IMG/VR virus record: IMGVR_UViG_3300042868_012464
Span: 1-45,333 of that record
Length of the DNA: 45,333 nt
Strand: one strand, 5' to 3'
From: a virus
The notes below the pieces were generated by a model that was not told the origin of the DNA, did no database searches, and worked only from the letters and a program-made list of their open reading frames with translations. This document shows, in pieces, positions 1 to 9,400 of this stretch. Made by a program: the position numbers and the translations under genes. How positions within the stretch are numbered: the stretch's first letter is position 1; each line of letters starts with the position of its first letter.

Positions 1-1350
1 GCTTGAATTTATATATCCAGTAATAAAAGCAGTAGTCCTTGAACCTGAGCCAGTGTAAGTTCCACCATAAAATTTCTGTATTTTTAATACACCAGCATCA
101 TGAGTTATATTCCCTTTTACTCGCCCATTTATAATAGTTTCTTGATTGCTAGAAGCTACAGTTAAAGTTGTACATTCAATGTCTCCATTTATATTTGAAC
201 CTAGATAATACTGATTTGCATTACCTAAAGAAACCGTTGCTCCTTTTATACTTCCATTTAAATTAAAAGACCTACATTGACCAGCAGAAGATGAAACTGA
301 ACCTAAAATTGTTCCATTTACTGTATAATATCCTGCTCTTCCAATAAATGCATTTACAGATGCTGGAGTTTCAATATATCCATTAACTACTGCTGAACCA
401 GGAAAGTCAATACCTCCAAGTAATCCATAAAAGTTACCTGATAAATTAGTCAATCCAGTTCCATTGAATGCTCCTATAGTTCCAAATCTAGCGTCAAATG
501 ATTGACAATTAAATGTTATATTTCTTCGACCAGTATACTGGTCTATATTAACTTGTGCACCAGTTCCAATACTATATAAAGAAATTATATCAACAAACAA
601 ATCAACTGCACTACCAACTGTTACTGCAAAAAATTGTGAGCTTGCATTGTTTCCGTGCCAATTCCCTCCAACAATATATTCAGGAATTAAATTTGCTGAT
701 GTACTGCTGAATAAAACAAAATTTCCCCAGCTAATGTTATTATCTCCACAATCAAACCAAAAACCAGGCTTAAACCAATTTGATGTGGCAGTAGTACTTG
801 TAACTAATTTTATTGTTTTAATTGTCCAATAAGTTAAAGTAATTGTTGAACCAGTTCCAGTTGCTGTTTTGCTTATAACAATTGTATTTATAGTCTTTGA
901 AACAACTACTGAATTATAAGGAATATTTGTACCAGTGATATATTGACCTACTTTAATACTAGTAGTATCTGTAACACCTGTTATCGTAGCACTTCCATTA
1001 GCTGTACTTCCTGTTACAACTCCTGTGTTTGTAGTGGATGATAAAGCATATTCAACACTTGCATAAGGTTTGTCGATATTTCCTCTTCCTGAATCTCCAT
1101 TATCAGATCCATTAACTGAATCGATGTAAAGGATATCAGTTTGCGGAATTGTAGTTGAACCACCTGCTGCAAATATCTCAAGAACAATACCTGAACCATC
1201 TTTATAATGCACAAGTCCATCGCTCTTATCAAAAAAATAAGTGGAATTAGATACTCCAGTCCACTCATTAGAATTATCTATTACTTTAGAGTAAGGGATT
1301 CCAGTTGTGTAGGCTGTTAGGGTTAATCCTGATGGATTTGTTATTGCCAT
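1..1350 (-). CDS. Tail fibre / receptor-binding protein, partial (C-terminus beyond window)
   Basis: The reading frame is open for 450 codons from the ATG at 1350 to the left edge with no stop, so the C-terminus lies outside the window. The N-terminus carries a module shared with two other fibres here (genes at 1660-2907 and 4454-6301): the NSTYF(F/Y)D and VLEIF-type segments at about residues 28-55. It then shares a DNGDSGRGNIDKPYASVEY-like stretch with the 615-aa fibre. The rest is rich in Ser, Thr, Gly, Asn and hydrophobic residues with irregular short repeats, as in phage parallel beta-helix fibres. It is the last visible gene of the fibre operon and starts 2 nt after the preceding 97-aa gene. 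A role in host-surface binding is inferred from composition, shared modules and position; the receptor is unknown. Confidence 0.8.
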   Translation of the reverse strand, partial: MAITNPSGLTLTAYTTGIPYSKVIDNSNEWTGVSNSTYFFDKSDGLVHYKDGSGIVLEIFAAGGSTTIPQTDILYIDSVNGSDNGDSGRGNIDKPYASVEYALSSTTNTGVVTGSTANGSATITGVTDTTSIKVGQYITGTNIPYNSVVVSKTINTIVISKTATGTGSTITLTYWTIKTIKLVTSTTATSNWFKPGFWFDCGDNNISWGNFVLFSSTSANLIPEYIVGGNWHGNNASSQFFAVTVGSAVDLFVDIISLYSIGTGAQVNIDQYTGRRNITFNCQSFDARFGTIGAFNGTGLTNLSGNFYGLLGGIDFPGSAVVNGYIETPASVNAFIGRAGYYTVNGTILGSVSSSAGQCRSFNLNGSIKGATVSLGNANQYYLGSNINGDIECTTLTVASSNQETIINGRVKGNITHDAGVLKIQKFYGGTYTGSGSRTTAFITGYINSS

Positions 1351-1352
1351 GT

Positions 1353-1646
1353 TTATGCGTTTTTAATTTCAACAATTAAATCATCGACAAGTGAGATATT
1401 CAATTCAGAATATTCAACTCTAAAAAACCCATCAATTGAGCAATATTCTGCAAACATATTGTTGAATATATTTATGTTTATATAATTTGTACTCGCATTA
1501 TTGTCAACAGGTTTAAATGAATAAACCATATCAACAACAGCTTGTGCAGATGGACAAAGCTCAGTTAATACTTTTTTGTTTTCGTTTTCTGATATTATTT
1601 GGCATTCTCCGTAGCCAAAAATGTGTAATGTGTTGTAGTTTTCCAT
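1353..1646 (-). CDS. Small protein between fibre genes, possible fibre-assembly partner
   Basis: A 97-aa protein of unrecognised family with no signal peptide or membrane segment. It starts MEN, as the 58-aa protein at 6304-6480 does, and sits in the same kind of place: directly upstream (2 nt) of a large fibre gene. It has two Cys (near residues 15 and 31) and a third near residue 68, and an acidic, hydrophobic C-terminal part. Tail-fibre chaperones are often small proteins encoded next to the fibre they fold, so a chaperone or fibre-cap role is reasonable but rests only on position and size. It could instead be a minor structural protein. Confidence 0.7.
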   Translation of the reverse strand: MENYNTLHIFGYGECQIISENENKKVLTELCPSAQAVVDMVYSFKPVDNNASTNYININIFNNMFAEYCSIDGFFRVEYSELNISLVDDLIVEIKNA

Positions 1647-1659
1647 TTTTTATATATTT

Positions 1660-2907
1660 TTAAGCGTAAATAACTTCTGTTGTATCAATAGAACAAGTCC
1701 ATTGTATATTGGTAGATGCGGATCCAATTACTTGTACTAATAGCCCTCCGTAAAAAGTGCTAGCGGCAATTGTAGGCGTTCCCCACCCAGGAGTGTTTGA
1801 GACTAATGTAACATTTCCAGTTTCTAAAGTTACTGATGCAGCATTAGAACCTCTAACTATAAGTCCATCAATATCCCATGCTGCAACATTAGTTGTGCCT
1901 GATTGTTTACCTATAATACTTCCTTTAAATCTATATCCACTTTGATTAGAAAGAATGACTTGATTGTTAAAGCCTGCCGCATCATTATCTGCCGTTAAAG
2001 TGGTTGAGGTTGCGTTAGTTGTTCTCCTTTTTAAAATAAATAAAGACTTTTGAGAATCACCAGATGTTTGTATAAAGTTGCCTGCATATGAGTATCTACC
2101 ATAAATACTAAAAGTATCGCTATACCTTCCTAATGCAACGGAATATTGACCGCTAGCTGTATTTCTAGACCCCATTGATAATGATAGAAATCCAGATGTT
2201 GTGTTTTCTCTACCAAAACTATATGCATAACTAGTATTACTGACATTATAGTGACCTATAGCCATAGATTCTTGACCGCTAGCAGTACTTTGATAGCCTA
2301 TTGAAAAACTTTGCAAATTACTTGCAGTTCCAAAGCCTAATACCGCTGAATTAACACCGCTAGCAGTTCCAGTTCCTATAACAATAGCTGATGAATTTGT
2401 AGCATTCCCATCACTTCCTATTGATATTGAATCTGTTCCACTTGCAGTATTTTCTCTACCCATTGCAACTGAGTAATTACCACTTGCAATTCTTGATGAT
2501 GCGGCTCTCGTGAGCTGTAAATCTACTGAATATTGACCTCTCTTATTGCCTCCAGCTGTTCCACTGTTTGGAATAGCGGCAATTATAGCCCCATTACCTT
2601 TTGGTACAATAGCAACATCCATATTGGTTGAAGCACTTGTAGCTATAAGAGCTGCAACTGGAACAGTGGCATTGGGAGAAGTAGTTACTCCTGTTTCTGT
2701 GAAATATGTTAAGCCTCCTGATGAAGAAAATATTTCTAACACATTTCCACTTCCATCTTTATAATGAACAAGATTATCTGTTTTGTCGTAAAAATATGTG
2801 CTATTTGAAACTGATGCCCAATCTGATGAACTATCGGTTACTTTTGTTACCTGAATACCTAATTGATATTTTGATATACTTAATGATGTTACGTCTGATA
2901 CTGCCAT
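1660..2907 (-). CDS. Tail fibre with YadA-like repeats and conserved fibre C-terminal domain
   Basis: A 415-aa protein. Residues 1-65 hold the N-terminal module common to the fibres here (SNSTYFYDKTD, then VLEIFSS). Next comes a segment (TYFTETGVTT, GNKRGQYSVDLQ) that is nearly the same as in the 401-aa neighbour. About residues 135-275 are 14-residue-type repeats of the form ASGxxSxAxG, typical of trimeric YadA-head-like beta-rolls. The last ~110 residues (GKQSGTTN, NTPGWGTP, STNIQWTC, TTEVIYA) form a C-terminal domain common in phage tail fibres. The gene follows the 401-aa gene by 12 nt and is probably a duplicate that exchanged its N-terminus. It lies in the virion at the tail and probably binds the host surface; the receptor specificity cannot be read from sequence. 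Confidence 0.82.
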   Translation of the reverse strand: MAVSDVTSLSISKYQLGIQVTKVTDSSSDWASVSNSTYFYDKTDNLVHYKDGSGNVLEIFSSSGGLTYFTETGVTTSPNATVPVAALIATSASTNMDVAIVPKGNGAIIAAIPNSGTAGGNKRGQYSVDLQLTRAASSRIASGNYSVAMGRENTASGTDSISIGSDGNATNSSAIVIGTGTASGVNSAVLGFGTASNLQSFSIGYQSTASGQESMAIGHYNVSNTSYAYSFGRENTTSGFLSLSMGSRNTASGQYSVALGRYSDTFSIYGRYSYAGNFIQTSGDSQKSLFILKRRTTNATSTTLTADNDAAGFNNQVILSNQSGYRFKGSIIGKQSGTTNVAAWDIDGLIVRGSNAASVTLETGNVTLVSNTPGWGTPTIAASTFYGGLLVQVIGSASTNIQWTCSIDTTEVIYA

Positions 2908-2919
2908 TTTTATATATTA

Positions 2920-4125
2920 TTAACCATAAATAACTTCTGTTGTTTCTACCATACAAGTCCATTGTATGTTTGTTGATGCGGAGCCAATTACTTGAACTTG
3001 AAGACCTCCACTTGTTGTGTTTGCTGATAACACAGGAGTACCCCAACCAGGATTGTTGCTAACCAAATCAACAGATGAAAAAGTAAGTGTTGTAGATGCA
3101 GCGTTTGCGCCTCTTGCAATTAAACCTGTAATTTTCCACATACATGCATTTGTTGTTCCTGATTGCTTTCCTACAATTGTCCCTGTGAATCCGTAAGCTG
3201 AATTGTTAGACAAAGTAACCTGCGAACTTAATGGTTGACCTCCAACTGTTAGTGCGGTTGGTGTATTTCCAGTCGTTCTAACGCCTAATGGAAATGTTGA
3301 TTTTTGACAATTTCCAGAAACAGTACCACTACCATCTGGATTTCCAACCGTATAGCCAAATGTATTCCTACCTGTTATGCTAAATGCGTTTGATGAATTA
3401 CCCATAGCATAAGAAGCAACACCACTTGCTACGTTCCCATATCCGCCAAACGCCATACTAAATTGCGCAGTAGCTTGATTTGAGCCATTTATAGCTGTTG
3501 AATTATCTCCGCTTGCGATAGTGTCACCATAAGAATAAGACCCGAAAGCTACTGCGCCATAACCACTAGCTGTTGTTCTTGACCCATGCGCAAACGCTAA
3601 AATATTTGATGTAGTGGCTTGTTGTAATGCTGTAGACTGATTTCCTCCAGCGAACGCTAAATAACCACCAGCAATAGCATAAGTATTATATGCCCTATTA
3701 TCTCTACCGCCAATTATTGTAGAATAATCTGAACTCGCTACCTTATCTGCATTTGATCTTGGGCCATGCTGTAAATCTACAGCGTATTGACCTCTCTTAT
3801 TACCACCAGTTGTGGTGTTATCTGGTATATCAGCTAAAATTGCACCAGCTCCTTTAGCAACGATAGCAACATCCATATTAGTTGATGCACTTGTTGCGAT
3901 AAGTCCTGCAACAGGAATGGTTGCATTAGGAGAAGTTGTTACACCTGTTTCCGTAAAGTATGTTAATCCGCCCGTTGACAATGCTTGCCAAGATGTAGTA
4001 TAGGTATAATTAAAACCAGACGTTGTGTCGATATATTGATCACCCGTAGAACCAGAATGTGTTGGCGCACCAGTACCAACTGTATAAGTAACTCCTTGGT
4101 CTCTTTTTGTATATGTTATTGCCAT
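2920..4125 (-). CDS. Tail fibre with YadA-like repeats, paralogue of the adjacent fibre
   Basis: A 401-aa protein. The N-terminus (MAITYTKRDQGVTYTVGTGAPTH) differs from the other fibres and has a TGDQYIDT segment like those seen in collagen-type or virion fibre attachment regions. From about residue 50 it matches the 415-aa neighbour (TYFTETGVTTSPNAT, STNMDVAIV, GNKRGQYAVDLQ). It then has YadA-like ASG/S-AxG repeats and ends in the same C-terminal domain (GKQSGTTNA, NNPGWGTP, STNIQWTC). The two genes therefore share core and end but not the N-terminal attachment module. It starts 2 nt after the 107-aa gene. The pair probably arose by duplication within the receptor-binding operon. Confidence 0.82.
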   Translation of the reverse strand: MAITYTKRDQGVTYTVGTGAPTHSGSTGDQYIDTTSGFNYTYTTSWQALSTGGLTYFTETGVTTSPNATIPVAGLIATSASTNMDVAIVAKGAGAILADIPDNTTTGGNKRGQYAVDLQHGPRSNADKVASSDYSTIIGGRDNRAYNTYAIAGGYLAFAGGNQSTALQQATTSNILAFAHGSRTTASGYGAVAFGSYSYGDTIASGDNSTAINGSNQATAQFSMAFGGYGNVASGVASYAMGNSSNAFSITGRNTFGYTVGNPDGSGTVSGNCQKSTFPLGVRTTGNTPTALTVGGQPLSSQVTLSNNSAYGFTGTIVGKQSGTTNACMWKITGLIARGANAASTTLTFSSVDLVSNNPGWGTPVLSANTTSGGLQVQVIGSASTNIQWTCMVETTEVIYG

Positions 4126-4127
4126 AA

Positions 4128-4451
4128 TTAGTTATTTAATAAATTTGTACATTCTTGTAAAGCTGCGTCAATAATTGATTTATCATTTGAGTCCATTTCT
4201 GAAACCATCAAACAAACCACATTTCCTTCTATAGGTTGTATATCCAATCTATCCACATCAGTCGTGTATACCACGTAAGATATTGCGTTAACTTGTGTTA
4301 GACAGAAATCTCTTAAAGCAATAAATGGTGCTTTTTGAGATTCATCAAAATCACTAACGAATCTTGGAATAATTTCCAAGCTAGCATTTGTAGGTATAAT
4401 CATCAACGCTGTGTCCTCGTTTCTATATACTATTTGTTTAAATGTTTCCAT
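4128..4451 (-). CDS. Small protein between fibre genes, possible fibre-assembly partner
   Basis: A 107-aa protein that starts METFKQIV, resembling MENLQQIV of the 58-aa protein at 6304-6480. The following acidic stretch (FVSDFDESQKAPFIALRDF) is similar in pattern to YSELSDDEKLIYDNF of that protein. No transmembrane segment or signal peptide is visible. It lies 2 nt downstream of the 615-aa fibre and 2 nt upstream of the 401-aa fibre, so all three are probably made from one transcript with translational coupling. A chaperone-like or accessory role for fibre folding is inferred from this placement only; I do not recognise a known family. Confidence 0.72.
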   Translation of the reverse strand: METFKQIVYRNEDTALMIIPTNASLEIIPRFVSDFDESQKAPFIALRDFCLTQVNAISYVVYTTDVDRLDIQPIEGNVVCLMVSEMDSNDKSIIDAALQECTNLLNN

Positions 4452-4453
4452 AA

Positions 4454-6301
4454 TTAATAATTTGTATTTTCATAAAGTAAACCACCAGCTAAATCATTAG
4501 CGGCATATGATGTACTAGCACTAAAAGGCACTAGCAAACCATAACTAGAACCATTGCAGTTTGTTATAGTATGGAAATTATAAATATTTGTTGATGTTGA
4601 TGCGCTAGAACTACATCTTAAAGGCCCTCTTGCATTTGCAACTTTTAAATAAGACCCTGGGTATAGATATAAATCACCTCCATCTTTTATGATTGTTGGA
4701 ACCGTTGTTCCTGTAACTGTAGATTCTATTTTTTTATAATTCCTAAGCGTTCCTGTTGATGAAATAGTAATAGATCCTGATGTCAAAATGATGTCTGCAT
4801 TATTTACCATTTCACCATTTAATGCAATTGAAGTGGTATTTAACTCCCCATTAACAATTAATTTTGAGCCCGCAGCTATTGATGCATTTCCTGGTGTTAC
4901 TTTGGCATTAAGAATCATTTTAGATGTGTTTTGGAGCGTTATGTTATAAGGAGTCATATCAGCATTTACTTCAACTACTGCACTATTTCTACTTACAATA
5001 CCCCAAGTCGGCACTCTATAAATTCTATTATATCCAGCGTCACAATAAAGATAACTCGTGTGCTGACCGTATAAATCAACATTTCCATTTAATATTGCAG
5101 CATCTGGGATATTGCCATACATAACCATACCTTTTAAGTTACAAGTGGTACTACCAACTATATTTGAATAAAAAGGTACTCTAGTAGCACCTCCACCTTT
5201 GCCATTAAAGCTAACGCTACCTGTTATTGTACCATTTGAAAACACCATATTGCTTCCTCCATTTCCACCATCGCTTATAGCATAAACAGAAGCTGGAGTG
5301 GTTATAGAACCATTCCAATATCCAGACCCTTGGAAATAATCATATAATACACCGCCCAATAAGCCATATGTGTAATCTATATCAAAATAAACATTTTGGA
5401 ATGACCAACCAATTCCACATGCATATCCAAGTTTAGCATTTAAAATTTTACCACTAAATCTATAATTACCATAATAATATGGTGAAGTACCTAGTGTTAA
5501 AACATAAGAAGTTGTATTACTATGTATACTTGTGAATTTAAAACTCATTGTTGTATCCGATGTTTGAACATTCGCAACATTATAAAACCACTTACTAGTT
5601 GAAGTTGTGCCATAATAATTAAACTCTCCATTGTTTATATATGGTATAACCGATAAAGCAGTAACTTCATAAAGACTAAAAGCTCCCCACTTAACTATCA
5701 CAGAAGGATTAGAATCGAAATAGAAACCTTGTCTAAACCAATTGGATGTTGCTGTAAAATCACCATTTAGTCTAAGTAATTTAGGTGTCCACCAAGTTAA
5801 GGATGCGCCACTTGATGAAGCTGTTGCAGTTGTGCTAATCGTTATTGTAGAGCCAGTTTTTGACAAGACAACAGAATTATAAGGAATACCATTTCCAGTT
5901 ATAAATTGTCCAGATTGAACACTTGACACATCTGTTGTCCCAGTGATAACTGCACTACCAGATGATGTTATTGCTGTAAAACCGCCTGAGTTTGTCACTG
6001 ATGATAATACATATTCTACAGAAGCATATGGTTTATCTATATTCCCCCTGCCTGAGTCTCCATTGTCAGCCCCGTTGGTAGCATCAATATAGATAATGTT
6101 AGCCTGAGGAACTGTTGCGCCACCACTACTAAATACTTCCAATACAGTACCACCTGAGTTTTTATAGCGAGGCAATCTATCAACCAAATCATAAAAATAA
6201 GTTGAGTTTGATACACTTGACCAATCACTAGATCCACTTGTGGTATAGCTATAATTTATTGCTGCGGCTTGTGTGGTTGCCGTTAATGCTGTTACTGCCA
6301 T
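4454..6301 (-). CDS. Parallel beta-helix tail fibre / receptor-binding protein
   Basis: A 615-aa protein. Residues ~20-60 carry the shared fibre N-terminal module (SDWSSVSNSTYFYD, VLEVFSSGG). This is followed by IYIDATNGADNGDSG, a pattern often found at the start of pectate-lyase-like right-handed beta-helices in phage tailspikes. The remainder is Ser/Thr/Asn/Gly-rich with many short beta-type turns (for example WNGSITTP, GSVSFNGKG, LNGNVDLYG) and no visible lectin or glycosidase catalytic signature. It is closely related in its first ~200 residues to the partial fibre at 1-1350. The ATG at 6301 follows the stop of a 58-aa gene by 2 nt. It probably forms a trimeric spike that binds surface polysaccharide; an enzymatic activity cannot be excluded. 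Confidence 0.82.
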   Translation of the reverse strand: MAVTALTATTQAAAINYSYTTSGSSDWSSVSNSTYFYDLVDRLPRYKNSGGTVLEVFSSGGATVPQANIIYIDATNGADNGDSGRGNIDKPYASVEYVLSSVTNSGGFTAITSSGSAVITGTTDVSSVQSGQFITGNGIPYNSVVLSKTGSTITISTTATASSSGASLTWWTPKLLRLNGDFTATSNWFRQGFYFDSNPSVIVKWGAFSLYEVTALSVIPYINNGEFNYYGTTSTSKWFYNVANVQTSDTTMSFKFTSIHSNTTSYVLTLGTSPYYYGNYRFSGKILNAKLGYACGIGWSFQNVYFDIDYTYGLLGGVLYDYFQGSGYWNGSITTPASVYAISDGGNGGSNMVFSNGTITGSVSFNGKGGGATRVPFYSNIVGSTTCNLKGMVMYGNIPDAAILNGNVDLYGQHTSYLYCDAGYNRIYRVPTWGIVSRNSAVVEVNADMTPYNITLQNTSKMILNAKVTPGNASIAAGSKLIVNGELNTTSIALNGEMVNNADIILTSGSITISSTGTLRNYKKIESTVTGTTVPTIIKDGGDLYLYPGSYLKVANARGPLRCSSSASTSTNIYNFHTITNCNGSSYGLLVPFSASTSYAANDLAGGLLYENTNY

Positions 6302-6303
6302 AA

Positions 6304-6480
6304 TTATTTACTTTTTATCATATTTATGAAGTTATCATAAATTAGTTTTTCATCATCAGATAACTCTGAATAAACAATTTCCACTTGAGTGCTTGGAACT
6401 ATACTTTCGCCATATTGTGCTAAAGCTCTCTTATACTCTGATGTAGTTTCTTGCACTACTATTTGTTGTAAATTTTCCAT
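6304..6480 (-). CDS. 58-aa protein between fibre genes
   Basis: A short frame of 58 codons from the ATG at 6480 to a TAA at 6304, filling the gap between the giant repeat fibre (ends 6486) and the 615-aa fibre (starts 6301). The protein starts MENLQQIV, like METFKQIV of the 107-aa protein, and has an acidic segment VYSELSDDEKLIYDNF. The tight spacing on both sides (5 and 2 nt), the similar start and the equivalent position to the 107- and 97-aa genes support it as a real gene. Its function is unknown; a small fibre-assembly factor is the best guess. Confidence 0.72.
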   Translation of the reverse strand: MENLQQIVVQETTSEYKRALAQYGESIVPSTQVEIVYSELSDDEKLIYDNFINMIKSK

Positions 6481-6485
6481 AATTA

Positions 6486-9400
6486 TTATATTAAAATGTT
6501 TCCTTGATTATCGTGTGTATTTATTATACCTTGTGTGATGTTAGGATGAACTGGTGTTGTCATACCAGCATATACGTTATTGGCATATTTTGGTGTATAA
6601 GCACTAGCGCCATGAAGAGCATATGCTGATGCATTACCAACTCTAAGTGTACAATTAGTGATTACACTATCACTAGATGTAATAGCGACTGCGTGACCAT
6701 CAGAATTATTCCACAAACTTTCAATAGTACAATTTGTGGCCTCAACACTATGTGCATTTAAAGCAACAGCTGCTGATGATAATAAAACACAATTGTTAAA
6801 TTTTAAATCACCACCTAATGAAGCATAAAACGCATTGTTAACTGTTGACCACAATAAACAATTGTCATATCTTGAATTTGCGTTATAAATATATGCAGCA
6901 TAACTACCACTTGAAATGAATACTGAATTTCTAGCTAAACCATTATTAAACAATAAACAAGCATAACTAGTTAAAGAATAGATATAAGAATTGGTTATAC
7001 CATATGCGCCATTAACAGCGGCTGATGCGTAAGATATTACAGTTGTATTATTTAAATAACAATCACCTACAGATGTTCCAGTTCCTCTATTTATGACATT
7101 ACAATTATTTAAAGTAACACCAGCTGAAGCTAAAGCACCACTAGATGTTGAAGTCCCTATAAATGTACAATTATTAAAATTAGAACCTGAACCTTGCACA
7201 CCAATACCTGCACCAGTAGTTATAAGAGTTAAGTTGTATATATTACCTGGTTGAGAGAAGTGGAATAAAACACCATTTTGATTTGTTTTTATGGTTGTTC
7301 CATTAAAATAAACATTGTAAGGTGAGAATGGAACACGATTAATTACATATCCACCCGTAGCGTTTGTTCTAATTATGTTATAATTATAAATAAAGTGATC
7401 GTCATTTGTTCCAAAAGAGAATGTATCTGTATCTCCACTTGCTGTATGGAAATAGGAGTGACCATTACCCTGAAGGATGACATTTGGCTTTATTAAAACA
7501 GTTGTACCACTTACGCTTTCTGTATAGTCAGCAAACACTTCAATAGTTTGACCTGCACTAGCAGCAGACATAGCCAAGCTAAGTGTTGCATAATATGTAT
7601 ATGTGCCTCCAGAATTAGAAATACCAAACACACCAGTCGAACCGCTTATTGAAGATGATGATCTATATTTTATTGTACCATCTGTATCTCTAACAAGCAG
7701 CTGAGTTAAAGTATTATCGTTTGAAGGTGCTGTATTGATGTTTAAATTTGGAACATAAACAGTGTTTGCTATTCCTCCTGTAATATTATTACCCAAAACA
7801 ATAGTTCCACTTCCACCAGCAGTACTTCCAGAACCATGAACGAATGAAGTTAAACCAGAAGCAATTGATGATATACCTCCAGCGTGTGAATAATTACCAC
7901 TAGCTACTGTTGAACTACCTTCTGAGTGACTTGCAGTTCCAGATGCTGTTGTAGATTGTCCTTCAGCATGACCTGCAACGTTAGACGCTGTTGTTCCAGA
8001 TCCTTCAGTATGACTTTGATCACCTGTTGCTTTTGTCGATAGACCTTCTGAATGTGAATATAACCCGCTTGCCGTTGTTGCACCACCTTCAGCGTGAGAT
8101 GCTGTATTTAATGCACGAGTATTTAAACCTTCAGCGTGTGCAGCTTGAAATGTTGCTTGATTTGATTGACCTTCAACGTGAGAATAAGCACCAGAAGCTA
8201 GTCCGCCATAACCTTCAGCGTGCGCTCCTTGACCATTTGCTGTTCCAAATAAACCTTCAGCATGTGATTGAGCACCTCCTGCTGTTGTTAAACTTCCTTC
8301 TGCGTGAGAACTACTTCCTGAAGCTATTGTTGAATATCCTTCGGCGTGTGAATAAATACCAATAGTAATCGCACTATAACCTTCAGCATGTGATGAATCA
8401 CCACTAGCTATTGTTAAATAACCCTCAGCATGTGAATAAGCACCAAAGGCCGTTGTGCCACTTCCTTCTGAATGCGCTGTATTGCCAACTGCTGTTGTTT
8501 GCTGACCCTCTGCGTGAGATGATTGACCGCTGGCTATAACACCATCACCTTCTGCATGTGAATAAGTACCTATTGCATTAGATCCATTACCTTCTGAGTG
8601 AGAGTAATTTCCATATGCATTAGAACCATTTCCTTCAGAGTGAGAACCAATTCCAAATGCTTGAGAACCATCGCCTTCTGCGTGAGAATGATTACCATAA
8701 GCATTAGAACCATTACCTTCTGCGTGAGAATTATCTCCATAAGCGTTAGACCCATTACCTTCAGCGTGCGATGTAGAACCTGATGATCTCGAGCCATTAC
8801 CTTCTGCGTGAGAGTATAATCCTATTGCTTCAGAATAATTACCTTCAGCATGAGAAGATTCTTCGTAGGCTGTTGTGTAATAACCTTCAGCGTGAGAATT
8901 AAGACCAATTGCAATTGCATAATAACCTTCTGCGTGAGAATAATCACCTAATGCTGTTGTTGTAAATCCTTCAGTGTGAGAACCACTACCAGTGGATGTT
9001 GTACTTCCACCTTCAGCGTGCGAATAACCACCAATAGAAGTAGACATAAGGCCTTCTGCATGTGAAAACTCACCAATTGCCGCTGTTTGATCACCTTCAG
9101 CGTGAGAATTAACACCAATTGCCGCTGTTTGATTACCTTCAGCATGTGATGAAACACCAACAGCAGTCGTATAACCACCTTCAGCGTGTGATGAATCACC
9201 ACTAGCTATTGTTAAATAACCCTCAGCATGTGATGAATCACCACTAGCTATTGTTAAATAACCCTCAGCATGTGCAGCTGTATTTGATGCGGTTGTCCCA
9301 GAACCTTCAGCGTGTGATGAAACACCAACAGCAGTCGTATAACTACCTTCAGCGTGTGATGAATCACCACTAGCTATTGTTTGTTGCCCCTCAGCATGTG

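Noticed and set aside
1-6301. Possible diversity-generating retroelement acting on the fibres
   Set aside because: No reverse transcriptase gene or template repeat with adenine-specific changes is visible in the window; the similarity between fibres is module sharing.
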